The notes under the pieces were generated by a model. The model saw only the letters and a program-made list of their open reading frames with translations, was not told where the DNA came from and did no database searches. From NCBI GenBank assembly GCA_964244495.1, contig CAXTIU010000009.1, positions 62,001 to 126,000 on the forward strand: a DNA stretch of 64,000 bases, read 5' to 3'. The stretch comes from RH-AL1 sp964244495 (GTDB lineage: Bacteria; Pseudomonadota; Alphaproteobacteria; Rhizobiales; Beijerinckiaceae). How positions within the stretch are numbered: the stretch's first letter is position 1; each line of letters starts with the position of its first letter. This document shows positions 15,275-23,737 of the stretch, one piece after another. The position numbers and the translations under genes were made by a program.

Positions 15275-18088
15275 ATGGCCGCCATCATCGAACGCGTCGC
15301 CTCGCAACGCCGCCGCCGCCCCGTGCGGCGCCACCTGGCGATCGCCGACCTGTTCGACCGGGCATCGATCGCGGCCAAGCTGTCCGCCCTTCACGCCGCC
15401 GGCGGCGAGGTGGCCCATTTCGACGTGGTCACCCTGTTCCGCGACGCCCTGGCGGACGCCCGCGCCGCCGTCCGGCACGATCTGGAGGATGGCGGCGACG
15501 GCCTGCGCTGCGCCCACCACCTGTCGAACATCCAGGACGAGCTGATCCGCACCCTGTTCGACTACGTGGTCGAACACTTCCACCCGGTCCCGGTCGAGGC
15601 GCGCAGCCGGCTGGTCGTCGCCGCGGTGGGCGGCTACGGCCGCGCCACCCTGGCGCCTGGGTCGGACATCGACCTGCTGTTCCTCGTCCCCGACGAACAC
15701 GACGGCTGGGCGCTCAAGGTCGTCGAGGGGATGCTGTACGTCCTGTGGGACCTGCGCCTGAAGGTCGGGCATTCGACTCGCTCGGCGGAGGAATGCCTGC
15801 GCTACGCGCGCGACGACATGACGATCCGGACCGCGCTGCTGGAGGCGCGGCGCATCCTGGGTGATCGCGCGCTGTTCGACGACATGCGGGACCGTTTCGA
15901 CCGGGAGGTGGTGAGCGGCACCCCGGCGGAATTCGTCGCCGCCAAGCTCGCCGAGCGCGACAGCCGCGTCGCCAGGGCCGGCCGCTCCCGCTACCTCGTG
16001 GAGCCCAACGTCAAGGACGGCAAGGGCGGCCTGCGCGACCTCAACACCCTGTTCTGGATCGCCAAATACGTTTACCGGGTGCGCGACGCGTCCGAGCTGG
16101 TGCAGGCCGGCCTGTTCTCGCGCAAGGAGTACCGGCTCTTCATCCGCTGCGAGGAGTTCCTGTGGCGGGTGCGCTGCCACCTGCACTTCGTCACCGGGCG
16201 CGGCGAGGAGCGGCTGTCCTTCGACCTCCAGCGCGTGCTGGCCGAGCGCCTCGGTTACATCGGCCGCGCCGGCCTCCACGGCGTCGAGCGCTTCATGAAG
16301 CACTATTTCCTCGTCGCCAAGGAGGTGGGGGACCTCACCGCCATCGTGTGCGCGGCGATGGAGGAACGCCAGGCCAAGCCCTCGCCGATGCTGGACCGCT
16401 TCTTCGGCCGGATCTGGCGCCGGCAGGACCGGCTGGCCAACAAGGATTTCGTGGTCGAGAACGCCCGCATCTCGGTGGCCGATCCCGCCACCTTCGCCCG
16501 CGACCCCGTCAACCTGATGCGGCTGTTCGCCATCGCCGACGAGAGCGGCCTCGCCATCCATCCCGACGCGATGCGCCTCGTCACCCTCAGCCTCACCAAG
16601 ATCGACGCCCGCATGCGCGCCGACCCGGAGGCGAACCGCCTGTTCGTGACGATCCTCACCTCGCGCAACGCCCCCGAGATCGTGCTGCGCCTGATGAACC
16701 AGGCCGGCGTGCTCGGCCGCTTCATCCCGGATTTCGGCCGCATCGTCGCGCTGATGCAGTTCAACATGTACCACTCCTACACGGTGGACGAGCACCTGCT
16801 GCGGGCGATCGGCATCCTCGCCGACATCGAGAGCGGCCGCAGCACGATCGAGCACCCCATGGCGCAGGAGATCCTGCCGGCGATCACCGACCGCACGGTG
16901 CTCTACGTCGCCCTCTTCCTCCACGACATCGCCAAGGGGCGGATGGAGGACCATTCCCTGGTGGGCGTCGCGGTCGCCCGCAAGCTCTGCCCCCGCTTCG
17001 GGCTGGACGAGGCGCAGACGGACACCGTCGCCTGGCTGATCGCGCATCACCTCGTGATGTCGGACACCGCGCAGCGCCGCGACCTGTCCGACTTCCGCAC
17101 GATCGAGACCTTCGCCCATCTCGTCGGCACGACGGAGCGGCTCGCCATGCTGCTGGTGCTGACGATCTGCGACATCCGCGCCGTCGGCCCCGGCGTGTGG
17201 AACGGCTGGAAGTCCGAGCTCCTGCGCACGTTGTACCTGGAAACGGAGAGCCTCCTCGATGGCGAGCGGGCGACCGTCGCGCGGGACCGGCGGGTGGCCG
17301 CGGCCCGCGACGAGCTGCGCGGGGCGCTCCTGCCGCGCTGGAACGAGCACGACTTCGACGCCTACGCCGCCCGCCACCAGACGCCCTACTGGCTCAAGGT
17401 GGACCTCGCCCACAAGATCCGCCACGCCGGCATGCTCAACATGTCGGAGGTGGAGACGCCCGGACCCATCGTCGACTACGTGACGGACGAGGCGCGCGGC
17501 ATCACCGAGCTGACCGTGATCGCACCCGACCATCCGCGCCTGCTCTCGACGATCGCCGGCGCCTGCGCGGCGGCGGCGGCCGACATCGTCGACGCGCAGG
17601 TCTTCACGACGACCGACGGCCTCGTCGTCGACATGATCTACGTGACGCGCGCCTTCGACCTCGACGAGGACGAGTTGCGCCGCGCCGGCCGCATCGCCAT
17701 GGCGATCGAGCGTTCGCTGACCGGCGAGATCCGCCTGGCCGACCTGGTGGCCAAGCGCGACGGCGAGACCAGGACGGAGATCTTCGACGTCGAGCCCACG
17801 GTCGCGATCGACAACACGCTGTCCAGCCGCTTCACCGTCGTGGAGGTCGCCGGGCTCGACAGGCGCGGCCTGCTCTACGCGCTCACCTCCGTCTTCTCCC
17901 AGCTCGACCTCAACATCAGCTCCGCCTACATCGCCACCTTCGGCGAGAAGGCGGCCGACGTGTTCTACGTCACCGACCTCGCCGGCGGGAAGATCAGCGA
18001 TGCCGCCCGCAAGGCGGAGATCCACGACGCCGTCCTCGACGTGCTCAAGGTGAGCCACGCGCGCCTGCCGGAGACGCTGGGGCTGTGA
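15275..18088 (+). CDS. glnD: Bifunctional PII uridylyltransferase / uridylyl-removing enzyme
   Basis: GlnD senses glutamine and adds or removes UMP on PII proteins, setting nitrogen assimilation. All domains are present in 937 residues: the nucleotidyltransferase motif VGGYGRATLAPGSDIDLLFL near residue 118, the GlnD helical region, an HD phosphohydrolase domain (ALFLHDIAKG near 545 and LIAHHLVMSD near 588), and two C-terminal ACT domains beginning near 742 (ITELTVIAPDHPRLL) and 852 (FTVVEVAGLDRRGLL) that bind glutamine. The length is normal for Alphaproteobacteria. The gene is downstream of gshB with a 111-base gap containing a hairpin. It ends 28 bases from the convergent hydrolase gene. The murJ gene often found after glnD in this group is not here. 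Confidence 0.97.
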   Translation: MAAIIERVASQRRRRPVRRHLAIADLFDRASIAAKLSALHAAGGEVAHFDVVTLFRDALADARAAVRHDLEDGGDGLRCAHHLSNIQDELIRTLFDYVVEHFHPVPVEARSRLVVAAVGGYGRATLAPGSDIDLLFLVPDEHDGWALKVVEGMLYVLWDLRLKVGHSTRSAEECLRYARDDMTIRTALLEARRILGDRALFDDMRDRFDREVVSGTPAEFVAAKLAERDSRVARAGRSRYLVEPNVKDGKGGLRDLNTLFWIAKYVYRVRDASELVQAGLFSRKEYRLFIRCEEFLWRVRCHLHFVTGRGEERLSFDLQRVLAERLGYIGRAGLHGVERFMKHYFLVAKEVGDLTAIVCAAMEERQAKPSPMLDRFFGRIWRRQDRLANKDFVVENARISVADPATFARDPVNLMRLFAIADESGLAIHPDAMRLVTLSLTKIDARMRADPEANRLFVTILTSRNAPEIVLRLMNQAGVLGRFIPDFGRIVALMQFNMYHSYTVDEHLLRAIGILADIESGRSTIEHPMAQEILPAITDRTVLYVALFLHDIAKGRMEDHSLVGVAVARKLCPRFGLDEAQTDTVAWLIAHHLVMSDTAQRRDLSDFRTIETFAHLVGTTERLAMLLVLTICDIRAVGPGVWNGWKSELLRTLYLETESLLDGERATVARDRRVAAARDELRGALLPRWNEHDFDAYAARHQTPYWLKVDLAHKIRHAGMLNMSEVETPGPIVDYVTDEARGITELTVIAPDHPRLLSTIAGACAAAAADIVDAQVFTTTDGLVVDMIYVTRAFDLDEDELRRAGRIAMAIERSLTGEIRLADLVAKRDGETRTEIFDVEPTVAIDNTLSSRFTVVEVAGLDRRGLLYALTSVFSQLDLNISSAYIATFGEKAADVFYVTDLAGGKISDAARKAEIHDAVLDVLKVSHARLPETLGL

Positions 18089-18115
18089 AGCGGCTTCCCC
18101 GCGCGCGCGCTCCTC

Positions 18116-18802
18116 CTACGCGCGCATCTCGCGTCCGAAGAAGGCGAGCGTGCGCGCCCAGGCCGCCTCGGCGCTCGCCTTGTCGTAGGAGCCGCGCTCG
18201 TCGCAGTTGAAGCCGTGCCCGGCGTCGTAGGTGTAGACCGGCACGTCCGGGTAGGCTTGCCTGACCTTGGCGATGTCGGCCGGCGGGATGTGGTCGTCGT
18301 GCTCGCCGAAGTGCAGCTCGATCGGGCAGAGCGGCATCGGATGCGGAGGTTCGGCCCCGATCATCTTGGCGATGCCGCCACCGTAGAAGCCGACCGCCGC
18401 CGTCAGGCGATCGCTCTTCGTGGCCGCCGCGAAGGCGAGCGTGCCGCCAAGGCAGAAGCCGACGATGCCGACCGGACCGCTCGAGGCCAGCGCGGCGATC
18501 GCCGCCTCCACCGAGGCCAGGTGCTGCGCCTGGGGGATCGCCTGCGCGAGGCCCATGCCCCGCTTCATGCCGTCGGGATCGTAGGCGAGCTCCACGCCGC
18601 GCTCGGCCCGGTCGAAGATCGCGGGGGCGAGCGCCACGTAGCCGGCGGCGGCCACGCGGTCGGTCACCGAGCGGATGTGGTGGTTGACGCCGAAGATTTC
18701 CTGCACGACGACGATGCCGCCCTTGGGAGTCCCGTCCGGCGTGGCCTTGTAGGCGCCGATCGTCGCGCCGTCCGCTGTGGTCAAGTCGATCATCGTTCCC
18801 AT
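18116..18802 (-). CDS. Dienelactone hydrolase family protein
   Basis: This is a cytoplasmic alpha/beta hydrolase of 228 residues, related to the enzymes that open dienelactone in the chlorocatechol pathway. The catalytic triad is visible: the nucleophilic Cys in VGFCLGG near residue 123, the Asp in EHDDHIP near 171, and the His in AGHGFNCD near 202. The early motif VVQEIFGVNHHIRS with its conserved Glu is also typical. There are no other chloroaromatic degradation genes nearby, so the real substrate is unknown; many such proteins are general esterases. The start has a GGGAG ribosome-binding site, which lies inside a strong hairpin described separately. Confidence 0.88.
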   Translation of the reverse strand: MGTMIDLTTADGATIGAYKATPDGTPKGGIVVVQEIFGVNHHIRSVTDRVAAAGYVALAPAIFDRAERGVELAYDPDGMKRGMGLAQAIPQAQHLASVEAAIAALASSGPVGIVGFCLGGTLAFAAATKSDRLTAAVGFYGGGIAKMIGAEPPHPMPLCPIELHFGEHDDHIPPADIAKVRQAYPDVPVYTYDAGHGFNCDERGSYDKASAEAAWARTLAFFGREMRA

Positions 18803-18810
18803 CGCGCTCT

Positions 18811-18832
18811 CCCGGGTGACCGTGTCACCGGG
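18811..18832 (-). promoter_or_regulatory. Hairpin or operator covering the ribosome-binding site of the hydrolase gene
   Basis: The perfect palindrome GGTGAC-CGT-GTCACC occupies 18815-18829. CCC at 18811-18813 and GGG at 18830-18832 extend the stem with one bulged base. On the minus strand the outer arm contains part of the GGGAG ribosome-binding site (18809-18813) of the hydrolase. It is either an operator shared by the divergent GNAT gene or an mRNA structure that hides the ribosome-binding site. Confidence 0.5.
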
Positions 18833-18906
18833 ACCGTCTTATGGTGCAAGCCGGAGGCGGTGCAACCGGGATCGGTCCTCCCGGCACCGACGAGAAGGGG
18901 GGCGCG

Positions 18907-19335
18907 ATGCCGCTGACGATCAGGAGCGCGCTGCCGGCCGACGAGGACGCGGTGGTCGCGCTCTGGCGCGCCTGCGGGCTCGCCGTCCCCCACAACGATC
19001 CGCGCGCGGATTTCCGCTTCGCGGCCGGCAAGGCCGGGTCCGACGTCCTCGTGGGGGTGGACGGGGCGGCGATCGTGGGCAGCGTCATGGTCGGTCACGA
19101 CGGGCATCGCGGCTGGCTGTACTACCTCGCCTCCGACCCGGACCGGCGCCGGCGCGGCATCGGCCGCCGCATGGTCGAGGCGGCGGAGGGCTGGCTCCGC
19201 CGGCGCGGCGTCGTCAAGGTCCAGCTGATGGTGCGGGACACCAACACGAAGGTCGTCTCGTTCTACGAGCGCCTCGGCTTCGAGACGGCGCCGCGCGTGG
19301 TCCTCGGCAAGTGGCTGGCGCCGGACGAGGCCTAG
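18907..19335 (+). CDS. GNAT family acetyltransferase, YpeA-like
   Basis: This is a small acetyl-CoA-dependent N-acetyltransferase of 142 residues. It has the GNAT layout: an N-terminal strand (LTIRSALPADEDAVVALW), the acetyl-CoA binding motif A (LASDPDRRRRGIGRRMVEAAE near residue 72), and the C-terminal VVSFYERLGFE. The order resembles E. coli YpeA, but the substrate is not known. The ATG at 18907 is preferred over the upstream open frame because GAGAAGGGGGG precedes it. The gene is divergent from the dienelactone hydrolase. Its last four bases overlap the convergent histidine kinase gene. Confidence 0.85.
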   Translation: MPLTIRSALPADEDAVVALWRACGLAVPHNDPRADFRFAAGKAGSDVLVGVDGAAIVGSVMVGHDGHRGWLYYLASDPDRRRRGIGRRMVEAAEGWLRRRGVVKVQLMVRDTNTKVVSFYERLGFETAPRVVLGKWLAPDEA

Positions 19336-21047
19336 ACCGTCTCGCCGAGCCCCAGCGCCGCTTCGAGGCGGGCGAAGCTGACCGGCTTGCCCAGCACCTC
19401 GTCGATGCCGGCGCGCGACGCGCTCCGCCGTTCGGCGTCGACGAGGTCGGCGCTCAGCACCACCAGGCGGACCGGCGCGATGCCGCGCGCCGCCTCCGAC
19501 CGGCGGATCCGGCGCGCCACCTCCAGCCCGTCCATGCCGGGCATGCGGATGTCGAGCACCATCGCGTCGTAGGGCGTGCCGGCCTCGAAGGCCGTCTCGG
19601 CCAGCGCCAGCGCGGCGAGCCCGTCGGGCGCGTGGTCGACGGTGGCGCCGAGCTTCTGCAACTGCCGGGTGGCGACCAGCGCGTTGATCGCGTTGTCCTC
19701 GGCGAGCAGCACGTTGAGGCGGCCTGCCGGGCGATCGGGCGCCGCTTCGCGCGCCGCCTCCGAACCCCGCGCCGACGCGTGCCGCGTGCCCCCGACGAGC
19801 GCGAACAACGTTTGCTTGCGCACCGGCTTGACGAGCCACCCGTCGAAGCCGCTCGCGAAGCCGGCGCCGACGGCGCGGCGCTCGAACGGCGAGAGCAGCA
19901 CGAACGACCGGCCTGCCGCCGACCGGCGGGCGGCGGCGCCGAGGTCGCGGGCGGTGTCGGCGCCGAGCGCGCAGTCGACGATCACGACATCGAAGCGTCG
20001 GCCCCCGGCCAGCGCCCGCATCCCCTCCGGCGCGTCGGCGCGTTCGACGCGCGCGCCGGCCTCCGTGAGGCGCTCGGCGAGGAAGGGTCCCTCGAACGGC
20101 GAGGCGGCGACCAGCAGCACGCTCTCGCCATCGAGGCCGATCCCGCCCTCATCCGCCGGCCCCGCGTCCCGCGCCGGCAGCGGGAGGGTGAGGGTGAACC
20201 GCGAGCCCCGGCCCGAAGCCGGCGCCAGCGCCAGCGCGCCGCCCATCCGTTCGGCGAGCCGCCTGGAGATGGCGAGGCCGAGCCCCGTGCCGCCTTGCGC
20301 GCGGGTCGTGGAATCGTCCGCCTGCTCGAACTCCTCGAAGATCGCCGCCCGCCGACCGGCCGGCACGCCCGGCCCCGTGTCGACCACCTCGAAGCGGAGC
20401 CGGTCCGGCTCCGGGGCGCTCACGCTGAGGCCGACGCCGCCGTCGTCGGTGAATTTGACCGCGTTGCCGGCGAGGTTGAGCAGGATCTGCCGCAGCCGGA
20501 CCGGGTCGCCGACCACGTGACGGGGCACGCCCGCCGCCACGGTGGCGGCGATCTCAAGCCCCTTGCCCTGGGCGCGGGGCGCCAGCAGCTCGGCCACCCC
20601 CTCCACCAGCGCGACGACGTCGAAGCCCTCGTGCGCCAGTTCGAGCTTGCCGGCCTCGATCTTCGAGAAGTCGAGGATCTCGTCGATCAGCGAGGCGAGC
20701 GCGTTGCCCGACGATCGGATCGCCGCCGCGTAGGTTTCCTGCTCCGCTTCGAGCGCCGTGTCGGACAGCAGCTCGGCCATGCCGATGATGCCGTTGAGCG
20801 GCGTGCGAAGCTCGTGGCTGACGTTGGCGAGGAAGCGCGACTTCGCCTCGTTCGCCGCCTCCGCGCGGTCGCGGGCGGCGGCGGCCTCGCGCAGCTCCCA
20901 GATCTCGTCGCGCAGCCGGTCGAGTTCGATGTCGAGGCCACGGCCGGCGCGACGGCCGGCGGCCGACGCGAAGCCCAAGGCGGCCAACGCGCCGAGCGCG
21001 CCGAGCGTGGCGAGGACGAGGGGAAGCGAGGACGTGATGGGCGCCAT
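19332..21047 (-). CDS. Hybrid sensor histidine kinase with two receiver domains
   Basis: The protein has 571 residues. One membrane anchor lies near residues 5-25 with no periplasmic sensor, then a short coiled coil. The kinase core has the HisKA motif FLANVSHELRTPLNGIIG near residue 72 and HATPase motifs (NLAGNAVKFT, DTGPGVP, GGTGLGLAIS). Two receivers follow. The first (about 310-420) is degenerate, although an Asp remains in VIVDCALG. The second (about 450-570) is complete, with LAEDNAINALV, the phosphorylatable Asp in VLDIRMPGMDG, and the Lys in LGKPVSF. This BarA-like order suggests a phosphorelay needing an Hpt protein, and none is nearby. The ATG at 21047 precedes the membrane segment directly. 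Confidence 0.87.
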   Translation of the reverse strand: MAPITSSLPLVLATLGALGALAALGFASAAGRRAGRGLDIELDRLRDEIWELREAAAARDRAEAANEAKSRFLANVSHELRTPLNGIIGMAELLSDTALEAEQETYAAAIRSSGNALASLIDEILDFSKIEAGKLELAHEGFDVVALVEGVAELLAPRAQGKGLEIAATVAAGVPRHVVGDPVRLRQILLNLAGNAVKFTDDGGVGLSVSAPEPDRLRFEVVDTGPGVPAGRRAAIFEEFEQADDSTTRAQGGTGLGLAISRRLAERMGGALALAPASGRGSRFTLTLPLPARDAGPADEGGIGLDGESVLLVAASPFEGPFLAERLTEAGARVERADAPEGMRALAGGRRFDVVIVDCALGADTARDLGAAARRSAAGRSFVLLSPFERRAVGAGFASGFDGWLVKPVRKQTLFALVGGTRHASARGSEAAREAAPDRPAGRLNVLLAEDNAINALVATRQLQKLGATVDHAPDGLAALALAETAFEAGTPYDAMVLDIRMPGMDGLEVARRIRRSEAARGIAPVRLVVLSADLVDAERRSASRAGIDEVLGKPVSFARLEAALGLGETV

Positions 21048-21125
21048 GGAGGCAAGGTTAGCGCGGAGGCGCTGCCGCACCGTTCCAGGGACGCCGCGAT
21101 TGCGCGGCATCCTCTTCAGACATCG

Positions 21126-21491
21126 TTAGGGACGCCGCCTGAGCGGCACGCTCTTCACGGCTCCGGTGCGGACCTTGCGCGGCTTCGTTTCCGGCAACGC
21201 GGCGGCCGTCATCCCCAGGAGCATCGCGAGCCGGTCGCCGTCCTCCCACGTGTCGGCCTCGATCAGGAAGCTCGGCCTGGCGGTGGGATGGGGCTTCGCC
21301 TCGACGACAGCGCCGAGGAAGCGCCGGACCGCGTCGGTCGGCTTCAGGTACAATTGGTCATCGCAGACGAGCGCGACGAGCTTGTCGTCGTGGTAGAGGC
21401 CGAACTCGCCGAACATCCTCTTCGCCGACAAGGGGCAAGCGCCGGCGACCTGGTCGAGCAGGTAGTCGATCGTGCTCGCGCGGGTCGCCAT
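21126..21491 (-). CDS. TfoX N-terminal domain protein
   Basis: This small protein of 121 residues matches the N-terminal domain of TfoX/Sxy, the competence regulator of Gammaproteobacteria: IDYLLDQVAG, then the characteristic KRMFGEFGLYHDDKLVALVCDDQLYLK segment, and a basic tail. In Alphaproteobacteria such stand-alone domains have no proven role and are often annotated only as competence-like. The ATG at 21491 matches the usual beginning. It is the last gene of a minus-strand run with the methyltransferase (20-base gap) and the short-chain fatty acid transporter. Confidence 0.8.
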   Translation of the reverse strand: MATRASTIDYLLDQVAGACPLSAKRMFGEFGLYHDDKLVALVCDDQLYLKPTDAVRRFLGAVVEAKPHPTARPSFLIEADTWEDGDRLAMLLGMTAAALPETKPRKVRTGAVKSVPLRRRP

Positions 21492-21511
21492 CCCTCGACG
21501 CCCTCGCCCGC

Positions 21512-22267
21512 CTAGCCGCGCCGCGCGCGGAAGCAGCGGGTGACGTAGGGCATGGCGACGATCGGGCGCGTCGGGTCGCCCGGCGCCCGCCGCGCGACGT
21601 CGTCGAACAGGGCGTCGATGTCGTCCAGCGTCGCACCCCGTGCCGTCTCGTCCATGGCGAGGTAGGCGCTGCGCGACGCGGTCAAGTCGCGCAGCGCCCG
21701 CCTGTCGAGGGGCAGGCTCCATGTCGTCGTCCATCGCTCGACCGGGCCGAACGACGCGTCGAGCGTGGGCGGCCCGACGAAGCCCTCGTTGGGGTGGCCG
21801 CGGTCGGCGATGGCGCCGAAGCGCGCGACCCATGGCACCGTCGTGTCGCGGGTGTTCCAGATCTGCGCGAGCGTGCCGCCCGGCCGCAGCACCCGCGCCG
21901 CCTCGGCCGACGCGGCGGCGTCGTCGAACCAGTGCCAGGCCTGGGCCACGACGACGAGGTCGACGCTCCCGTCCGGTAGCGGGATCGCCTCCGCCGAGCC
22001 GAGGTGGGCGGACGCCCCCGGCACGGCCAGGCGCAGCTGGTCGAGCATGCCGGCGGACGGCTCGACCGCGGTGACGTCGAGCCCGCGCGCGACGAGCGAG
22101 CGCGTCAGCTTGCCGGTGCCGGCGCCGAGGTCCACGACGCGCCTGGTGCCCGGCGGCACCAGCCAGTCGACCGCCGCGTCGGGGTAGGTCGGCCGCGCGC
22201 GCTCGTAGATCGCCGCGCCTTCGCCGAAGGAAACGGCGCGGGTTCGCCGCCGGGTGGCCGCGTCCAT
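21512..22267 (-). CDS. Class I SAM-dependent methyltransferase
   Basis: This cytoplasmic methyltransferase has 251 residues. It begins with an FGEGAAIYERARPTYPDAAVDW segment, found in the UbiE-like and YcgJ-like groups, followed by the SAM-binding motif I VVDLGAGTGKLT near residue 45, the acidic VEPS, and VVAQAWHWFD near 105. The fold and SAM site are clear; the substrate is not. Its ATG is 11 bases after the stop of the upstream transporter gene, so they are probably co-transcribed. Confidence 0.85.
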   Translation of the reverse strand: MDAATRRRTRAVSFGEGAAIYERARPTYPDAAVDWLVPPGTRRVVDLGAGTGKLTRSLVARGLDVTAVEPSAGMLDQLRLAVPGASAHLGSAEAIPLPDGSVDLVVVAQAWHWFDDAAASAEAARVLRPGGTLAQIWNTRDTTVPWVARFGAIADRGHPNEGFVGPPTLDASFGPVERWTTTWSLPLDRRALRDLTASRSAYLAMDETARGATLDDIDALFDDVARRAPGDPTRPIVAMPYVTRCFRARRG

Positions 22268-22278
22268 CCGCGTCCCCC

Positions 22279-23640
22279 TCACATCAGCAGCAGCGTCGTT
22301 CCGATCCAGATCACGCCGGTGACCAGAAAGGTCACCACCGTGTATCCCATCACGCGCTGGATGCCGATGCCGGCCATGGCGACCACCGGCAGGGCGAAGA
22401 AGGGCTGCAGCATGTAGGCGACGTTCTCGCCGGCGGCGACCGCCATCGCGGTGGCGGAGGTGGAGGCGCCGAGCTGCACGGCGGCGGGGATGACGAACGG
22501 CCCCTGCACCGCCCAGTGCCCGCCGCCGGACGGCACCAGGAACGTGATGAACAGCGAGCAGAGGTAGCTCCAGAACGGCAGGGTGTGCGCGGTGGCCACC
22601 ACCACGAAGCCCTTGGCGATCACCCCGGCCAGTCCGGTGGCGTTGAGGATGCCGAGGATGCCGCCGTAGATCGGGTACTGCAGGATCATCGAGCCGACTT
22701 GCCGGGCGGCCGCGTTGACGGCCGCGACGTAGGCGACCGGCGCGCCGTGACACGCGATGCCGAGCATCAGGAACACGAAGATCACGGTGTTGAGGTCGAT
22801 CGACACGCCGTGGCGGGTCCAGTCGGAGGCGATGTAGGCGAGGCCGGCGAGCGCCAGCAGCCAGCTCAGCACCGGCCAGCGATCGGCGCGCCGGGCGGGC
22901 GCGCCGGCGTCGCCGCGCATCACGGTGAGGGCGACCGGCGCCTCCGCGTCCGGCTCCCAGGCGACCACGTCCTCCTCGCGCGGGCGGATCAGGATGAAGG
23001 CCACCGGCACGGCGACGAGGATGAGCAGCGTCGGCACGATGGTGAAGGATCGGAACACCATGTCGCCGAACGGGGTGACGCGGCCGGTGATCTTCTCGAT
23101 GATGTTGAGGGCGTTGCCCTTGGAGGCCTGCGTGAGCGCGATCGACGAGGAGAAGCCGGTCGCCCACACCACCCAGCCGGAATAGGCGGCGGCGACCAGC
23201 CAGCCGAAGTCGATGCGCATCCGCGACGCCACCTCGCGCGACAGCATGGCCGCCACCACCAAGCCGAAGCCCCAGTTGAGGGTGGAGGCCACCGCGCAGA
23301 TGAGGAAGGTGAGGACGACCGCCTGGTTCGGCGTGGTGGCCAGGCCCACCAGCGCCTGGATGCCGCGCTTGACCGGCGGCGCGTTGGCGAGCGCGTGGCC
23401 GGTCACCAGGATCAGGATCATCTGGAACGCGAAGGCGAGGATCGAGAAGATGCCGTTGTACCAGCCGGCGATGACCACGTCCGGCTGGCCCTTGGGGGCG
23501 AACAGCAGGGCGGCCAGCCCGGTCAGCAGGGTGAGCGCGACGGCGATCACGAACGGGTCCGGCATCCAGCGCTCGAACAGGGCCACCGTGACGCCCGTCA
23601 GCCCGCGCCGCGGCCGTGGCCGCTCGATCGTCGTCGTCAT
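22279..23640 (-). CDS. Short-chain fatty acid transporter, AtoE family
   Basis: This inner-membrane protein of 453 residues with about 11-12 membrane segments belongs to the AtoE family, which takes up short-chain fatty acids such as acetoacetate or butyrate. Typical stretches are LFERWMPDPFVIAVALTL near the N-terminus, TLNWGFGLVVAAMLSREVA, and FLVPSGGGHWAVQGPFV near residue 380. The ATG at 23640 is chosen because the protein then starts with a short basic leader before the first membrane segment. No ato degradation genes are adjacent, although the propionyl-CoA synthetase gene lies about 3 kb away. It heads the three-gene run that ends with the TfoX-like gene. Confidence 0.88.
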   Translation of the reverse strand: MTTTIERPRPRRGLTGVTVALFERWMPDPFVIAVALTLLTGLAALLFAPKGQPDVVIAGWYNGIFSILAFAFQMILILVTGHALANAPPVKRGIQALVGLATTPNQAVVLTFLICAVASTLNWGFGLVVAAMLSREVASRMRIDFGWLVAAAYSGWVVWATGFSSSIALTQASKGNALNIIEKITGRVTPFGDMVFRSFTIVPTLLILVAVPVAFILIRPREEDVVAWEPDAEAPVALTVMRGDAGAPARRADRWPVLSWLLALAGLAYIASDWTRHGVSIDLNTVIFVFLMLGIACHGAPVAYVAAVNAAARQVGSMILQYPIYGGILGILNATGLAGVIAKGFVVVATAHTLPFWSYLCSLFITFLVPSGGGHWAVQGPFVIPAAVQLGASTSATAMAVAAGENVAYMLQPFFALPVVAMAGIGIQRVMGYTVVTFLVTGVIWIGTTLLLM

Positions 23641-23737
23641 GAAGTCGCCCCGCTTTTGACCGGCCGCACAGAAACAGGATCGGGGCGCGGGATTCAAGGG
23701 GACGAAGGTGGCACGGCGCGCCGCCGCGCCGCCGCCG

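Noticed and set aside
12407..18058. Minus-strand open frame of 1883 codons opposite glnD and gshB
   Set aside because: It is antisense to two clear housekeeping genes, and its translation is low-complexity, rich in Val, Asp, Gly and Arg. The same applies to the plus-strand frames at 10480-14097 and 30723-34031.
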